NCBI GenBank assembly: GCA_021845945.1 | Contig: JAJZRD010000187.1 | Span: 1 to 7,659 of the forward strand | Length of the DNA stretch: 7,659 nt | DNA from: Chloroflexota bacterium | Lineage (GTDB): Bacteria > Chloroflexota > UBA6077 | Direction: 5' to 3' | Part shown: one piece after another, positions 5,069 through 7,659 of the stretch | How positions within the stretch are numbered: the first letter of the stretch is position 1 | Layout: every line of letters starts with the position of its first letter | Translations under genes and position numbers: made by a program | Notes under the pieces: model-generated | Databases searched by the model: none | Told to the model about the DNA's origin: nothing | The model's input: only the letters and a program-made list of their open reading frames with translations

Positions 5069-5716
5069 TCAGGGGCCGAGGAGCAGGCGGATTCGAGTGA
5101 TCTCGCAGTCCGCGGGGTCCAGCCCCATCTCCCTCAGCACCTCGTCGGGCCTGCCGGCGCCCTGGGCGTCGGTCCGCAGCTCCATCCGCACCGCCGGACG
5201 TCCCTCGCCATCCCGGGTTACCTCCATTGAGCGGATCATCGGCCGCAGGTCGTAGGATTGGACCCTGGCATCCTTTTTCCGCTCCCGCGTCAGGCTCCCT
5301 GCCGCCAGGATCCGCTCCACCTCCGGTCGCAGCTGCTCTCCGGTCGTGTCTCCCGGGCAGACCGCCAGGTACTCGGCGGCTTGCAGACTCCGCTGAAGGG
5401 TCGGCGCTTCTGGGGGAATCTCTTCGACCCCTCGCACCTCGACACCGGATGGCAGCTGCGCCGACAACTCCGCGGCTGCCCCCTCCACCGGCCGCGGCAC
5501 CTCGAGCTGCACCTCCATCAGCTCGGCCTCACCCGCGACGCCGACGGGCAGGGCAGCCGCGAAGGTGATCTTGGGGTGAGGGTTGAAGCCCTGGCTGTGG
5601 ACCACCCGCCATCCGGCTCGTCGCAGCACCCGCTCCCACACCCGCATCAGCTCCAGGTGAGCGAGATACTTCACCCCCCCGTGCCGGGCAAAGGTGATCC
5701 TCAATCGTTGCGCCAT
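5069..5716 (-). CDS. TIGR03936/DUF2344 family protein (radical SAM-linked)
   Basis: The product is 215 residues. The N-terminal block, MAQRLRITFARHGGVKYLAHLELMRVWERVLRRA with GFNPHPKITFAAALPVGV (43-60), is the hallmark of the DUF2344/TIGR03936 family, found beside or fused to TIGR03960 radical SAM proteins. The middle (about 100-145) is variable, and the C-terminus includes KKDARVQSYDLRPMI (148-161). No signal peptide or membrane segment is seen, so it should be cytosolic. No biochemical role is established that I know of; RNA or ribosome modification is guessed from its neighbours. The ATG at 5716 overlaps the radical SAM stop codon as TGATG, with a G-rich sequence upstream, indicating translational coupling and a 1:1 partnership. 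The frame stays open far upstream by chance, but that part is antisense-like noise overlapping the radical SAM gene. Confidence 0.88.
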   Translation of the reverse strand: MAQRLRITFARHGGVKYLAHLELMRVWERVLRRAGWRVVHSQGFNPHPKITFAAALPVGVAGEAELMEVQLEVPRPVEGAAAELSAQLPSGVEVRGVEEIPPEAPTLQRSLQAAEYLAVCPGDTTGEQLRPEVERILAAGSLTRERKKDARVQSYDLRPMIRSMEVTRDGEGRPAVRMELRTDAQGAGRPDEVLREMGLDPADCEITRIRLLLGP

Positions 5717-7542
5717 CAGCACCCCCCGTAGCTCTGGCGGACGCCGCAGGCCAGGCATTTCCCCCAACGACAGTCGGGAGAAAGCTCCGCCCGCAGGGCC
5801 CGCCGATACTCGCGCGCCAGGAAGCGCTTCCGAACGCCCGCGGACATGTGGTCCCAGGGGAGCAGATCCTCGGGAGTGCGCTGCTTCTCCGCCTCGGCGT
5901 GGATCTCCATCCCCTCGGCGGCGAACGCCTCCCTCCAGAGGTCGAAGCGGAAATGCTCCGCCCAGGCATCGAAGCGGCAGCCCAGGCGCCAGGCGCGGTG
6001 GATCACGGCGGCCGTCCGGCGGTCGCCTCGCGCCACGGCCGACTCCAGCACGCTGCTCTCCGGCTCGTGCCAGCTCACGCTCAGCCCGGGTCCCCGGATC
6101 CCTCGCTGGAGCCTGCCCAGCTTCTCCCTGATCCGATCGTAAGGGTCCTGTCCGAACCACTGGAAGGGGGCGTGGGGCTTGGGCACCAACGCCCCGACCG
6201 ACACCTTCACCTGAGTGCGGTTGCCGGCATGGCGGCGGCCGATGTCGCGAACCCGGTAGGCCAGCTTGACGATGCCGTCGATGTCCTCCTCGGTCTCGGT
6301 GGGCAGGCCGATCATGAAGTACAGCTTCACCGCCGTCCACCCCTGGGCGAAAGCGGCCTCCACTGCCGTCTCGATGTCCTCCTGGGTGACCCCCTTGTTG
6401 ATGACGTCCCTCATTCGCTGGGTTCCGGCCTCCGGCGCGAAGGTGAGTCCACCGCCGTAGGCATCGTGGAGGGCGTGCGCCAGCTTCACCGAGAAGGAGT
6501 CCACCCGCAGGGATGGCAGGCTGACCTTGATCCGCCGCTCCGGGAATTCGGCCGCCAGCCGGTTGACCACCGTCTCCACCCCGGAGTAGTCGGCGGTGCT
6601 CAGCGATACCAGCGACAGCTCGTCGTAGCCGGTGTTGCCGATCAGCTCGGCCGCGTTCTCCAGCACTTCCTCGGCGGAACGCTCCCGCACCGGACGGTAG
6701 ATCACCCCCGCCTGGCAGAACCGGCATCCCCTGGTGCAACCCCGCTGCACCTCCACCATTGCTCGATCGTGGATGGCCTCGACGTAGGGAACGATCGGCT
6801 TCACGGGAGAGGGTCCCAGGGTCGCCACCCGGCGAGCCTGGACGGTCCGGGGCACACCGGGCTCCGCCGGCACCGGCCTGAGGCAGTCTCCGGCTTCCTC
6901 CAGCCGATAGAGGGCCGGCACGTACACGCCCGCCACCTTGACCGCCTCCCTCAGGAAAGCCTCCTTGGGGACGCGCCCCTCCGGCGTCCGAGGGCCATCG
7001 CCCCTCATTCGGCCGTGCAGCCGCATCAGCTCCAGCAGCACCTCTTCCCCGTCCCCGGCCACGAAGAGGTCGATGAAGGGGGCCATCGGCTCGGGATTGT
7101 AGGCACCGCTGCCCCCGGCCATCACCACAGGGTGGCGGTCGTCCCTTTCGGAGGAGAGGAGCGGCAGCCCTGCCAGGTCGAGCAGGTTCAGCACGTTGGT
7201 GTAGGTGAGCTCCATGGAGAGGGAGATCCCCAACAGGTCGAAGTCGGCCAACGGACGGCGGGACTCCAGGGAGAAGAGTGGCACACCCCTCTCCCTCATC
7301 AGCGACTCCATGTCGACCCAGGGCGTGTAGGCCCGCTCGGCCAGAAGGTCCGGCTCGCGGTTCACCAGGTCGTAGAGGATCTGCAAGCCGAGGTTGGACA
7401 TTCCGACCTCGTAGACGTCCGGATAGGCCAGCGCCAGGCGAACCGAGACGGAATCCCAATCCTTGCGAACCGAGTTCAGCTCCCCGCCTACGTAGCGAGC
7501 CGGCCTGGTGACTCGGGGCAGCAACGCTTCGATGTCGGTCAA
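5716..7542 (-). CDS. TIGR03960-type B12-binding-domain radical SAM protein
   Basis: The product is 608 residues. The N-terminus (VTRPARYVGGELN, 11-23) is the typical TIGR03960 opening. Residues about 35-170 form a cobalamin-binding-like Rossmann domain (YPDVYEVGMSNLGLQILYDLVN, FDLLGISLSMELTYTNVLNLL, VMAGGSGAYNPEPMAPFIDLFVAGDGEE) without an evident DxHxxG cobalamin ligand. The radical SAM core has the CX3CX2C cluster motif CTRGCRFC at 269-276, binding a [4Fe-4S] cluster and SAM, with LTFAPEAGTQRMRDVINKG (366-384) and LYFMIGLPTETEED (407-420) as later core blocks. The C-terminus has Cys591, 596, 599 and 608. Substrate is unknown; relatives include methylthiotransferases and YgiQ-like proteins. 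TTG at 7542 is preferred: AGGAAGG lies 9 nt upstream and the family N-terminus follows directly. The gene is coupled to DUF2344. Confidence 0.92.
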   Translation of the reverse strand: MTDIEALLPRVTRPARYVGGELNSVRKDWDSVSVRLALAYPDVYEVGMSNLGLQILYDLVNREPDLLAERAYTPWVDMESLMRERGVPLFSLESRRPLADFDLLGISLSMELTYTNVLNLLDLAGLPLLSSERDDRHPVVMAGGSGAYNPEPMAPFIDLFVAGDGEEVLLELMRLHGRMRGDGPRTPEGRVPKEAFLREAVKVAGVYVPALYRLEEAGDCLRPVPAEPGVPRTVQARRVATLGPSPVKPIVPYVEAIHDRAMVEVQRGCTRGCRFCQAGVIYRPVRERSAEEVLENAAELIGNTGYDELSLVSLSTADYSGVETVVNRLAAEFPERRIKVSLPSLRVDSFSVKLAHALHDAYGGGLTFAPEAGTQRMRDVINKGVTQEDIETAVEAAFAQGWTAVKLYFMIGLPTETEEDIDGIVKLAYRVRDIGRRHAGNRTQVKVSVGALVPKPHAPFQWFGQDPYDRIREKLGRLQRGIRGPGLSVSWHEPESSVLESAVARGDRRTAAVIHRAWRLGCRFDAWAEHFRFDLWREAFAAEGMEIHAEAEKQRTPEDLLPWDHMSAGVRKRFLAREYRRALRAELSPDCRWGKCLACGVRQSYGGC

Positions 7543-7575
7543 AGCCTTCGTCCTTCCTAGAAGGGGTAAGAGGGA

Positions 7576-7584
7576 ATTATAGCA
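7576..7584 (-). promoter_or_regulatory. Extended -10 promoter of the radical SAM/DUF2344 unit
   Basis: The - strand reads TGCTATAAT, a perfect TGnTATAAT extended -10. No -35 consensus is found at 16-18 bp; that position falls inside the left arm of the hairpin at 7590-7633. The predicted start site near 7569 gives a short leader of about 27 nt carrying the AGGAAGG ribosome site. Confidence 0.7.
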
Positions 7585-7589
7585 TCCGA

Positions 7590-7633
7590 GGGCGGGGTCC
7601 TTGGGGAGCTTCGCAGCCCCGAGGACCCCGCCC
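7590..7633. repeat. Long GC-rich hairpin upstream of the radical SAM gene
   Basis: Arms 7590-7606 and 7617-7633 pair over 17 bp with a single G-T wobble (GGGCGGGGTCC... with ...GGACCCCGCCC), around a 10-nt loop. No T-run follows on either strand, so it is not a canonical intrinsic terminator, although it may terminate or insulate an upstream gene outside the window. The bases after it (GTAGGGGCCGGCT, about 7637-7649) look like the start of another interspersed repeat cut by the window edge. Confidence 0.65.
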
Positions 7634-7659
7634 TGGTAGGGGCCGGCTCCAAGATCGGA

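Noticed and set aside
5717..7459. The DUF2344 frame stays open for about 580 codons upstream, suggesting a large fusion protein.
   Set aside because: That stretch overlaps the well-supported radical SAM gene in another frame, has Gly/Arg/Pro-rich noise composition typical of high-GC off-frames, and the family N-terminus begins exactly at the ATG at 5716.
5848..7560. A 570-codon open frame on the + strand opposite the radical SAM gene.
   Set aside because: It mirrors codon structure of the real gene in GC-rich DNA; its translation is His/Gln/Arg-rich with no recognisable domain and no convincing ribosome site.

Overview
The window is a GC-rich (roughly two-thirds G+C), densely coding stretch of a bacterial chromosome. 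It reads as ordinary core genome, not an island. Gene content is the end of hisA, hisF, a DUF1385/YqhQ membrane protein, the ribosomal protein genes rpmE, rpmA and rplU, a uridine-kinase-like P-loop kinase, a PAP2-family phosphatase, and the linked pair of a TIGR03936/DUF2344 protein and a TIGR03960-type radical SAM protein. High GC, several TTG/GTG starts, this family set and several unrelated palindromic intergenic repeats make Chloroflexota (Dehalococcoidia-like or a relative) my best guess. This is inference from recall of similar repeats and gene orders, not proof; there is no rRNA or other marker to confirm it.

Layout. Positions 1-916 on the + strand hold the 3' end of hisA and complete hisF, 7 bp apart, the end of a histidine operon. 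From 1072 to 7542 every gene is on the - strand. hisF and the DUF1385 gene converge on a short gap (917-1071) holding a REP-like double palindrome. The - strand has at least three transcription units. (i) At the right end, an extended -10 promoter near 7580 precedes the radical SAM gene, which overlaps the DUF2344 gene by one base (TGATG); PAP2 follows after 84 bp. (ii) A good promoter at 4273-4301, overlapping the PAP2 stop codon, precedes the kinase. (iii) A near-consensus promoter (TTGACA-18-TATACT, 3161-3190) with a structured leader of about 128 nt drives rplU-rpmA-rpmE, which ends at a strong intrinsic terminator (2133-2178). The DUF1385 gene lies beyond that terminator, possibly with a weak promoter of its own.

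How the genes fit together. HisA and HisF catalyse consecutive steps of histidine synthesis. L21, L27 and L31 are large-subunit ribosomal proteins. The TIGR03960/TIGR03936 pair has no established function that I know of, but in many bacteria it sits next to rng/rne and rplU-rpmA. Here the same association persists, but a kinase and a PAP2 phosphatase occupy the interval where RNase G/E would be expected. DUF1385/YqhQ is also uncharacterised and often lies near rpmE, prfA or prmC.

The non-coding DNA is the most unusual part. It has at least four different palindromic repeat types: 990-1057, 1082-1124, 2084-2126 and 3224-3304, the last nested between inverted and direct repeats. There is also a 17-bp-stem hairpin at 7590-7633. 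One repeat appears to have been absorbed into the C-terminus of the DUF1385 protein. I see no mobile element gene, CRISPR array, tRNA, rRNA or clearly new multi-gene system.
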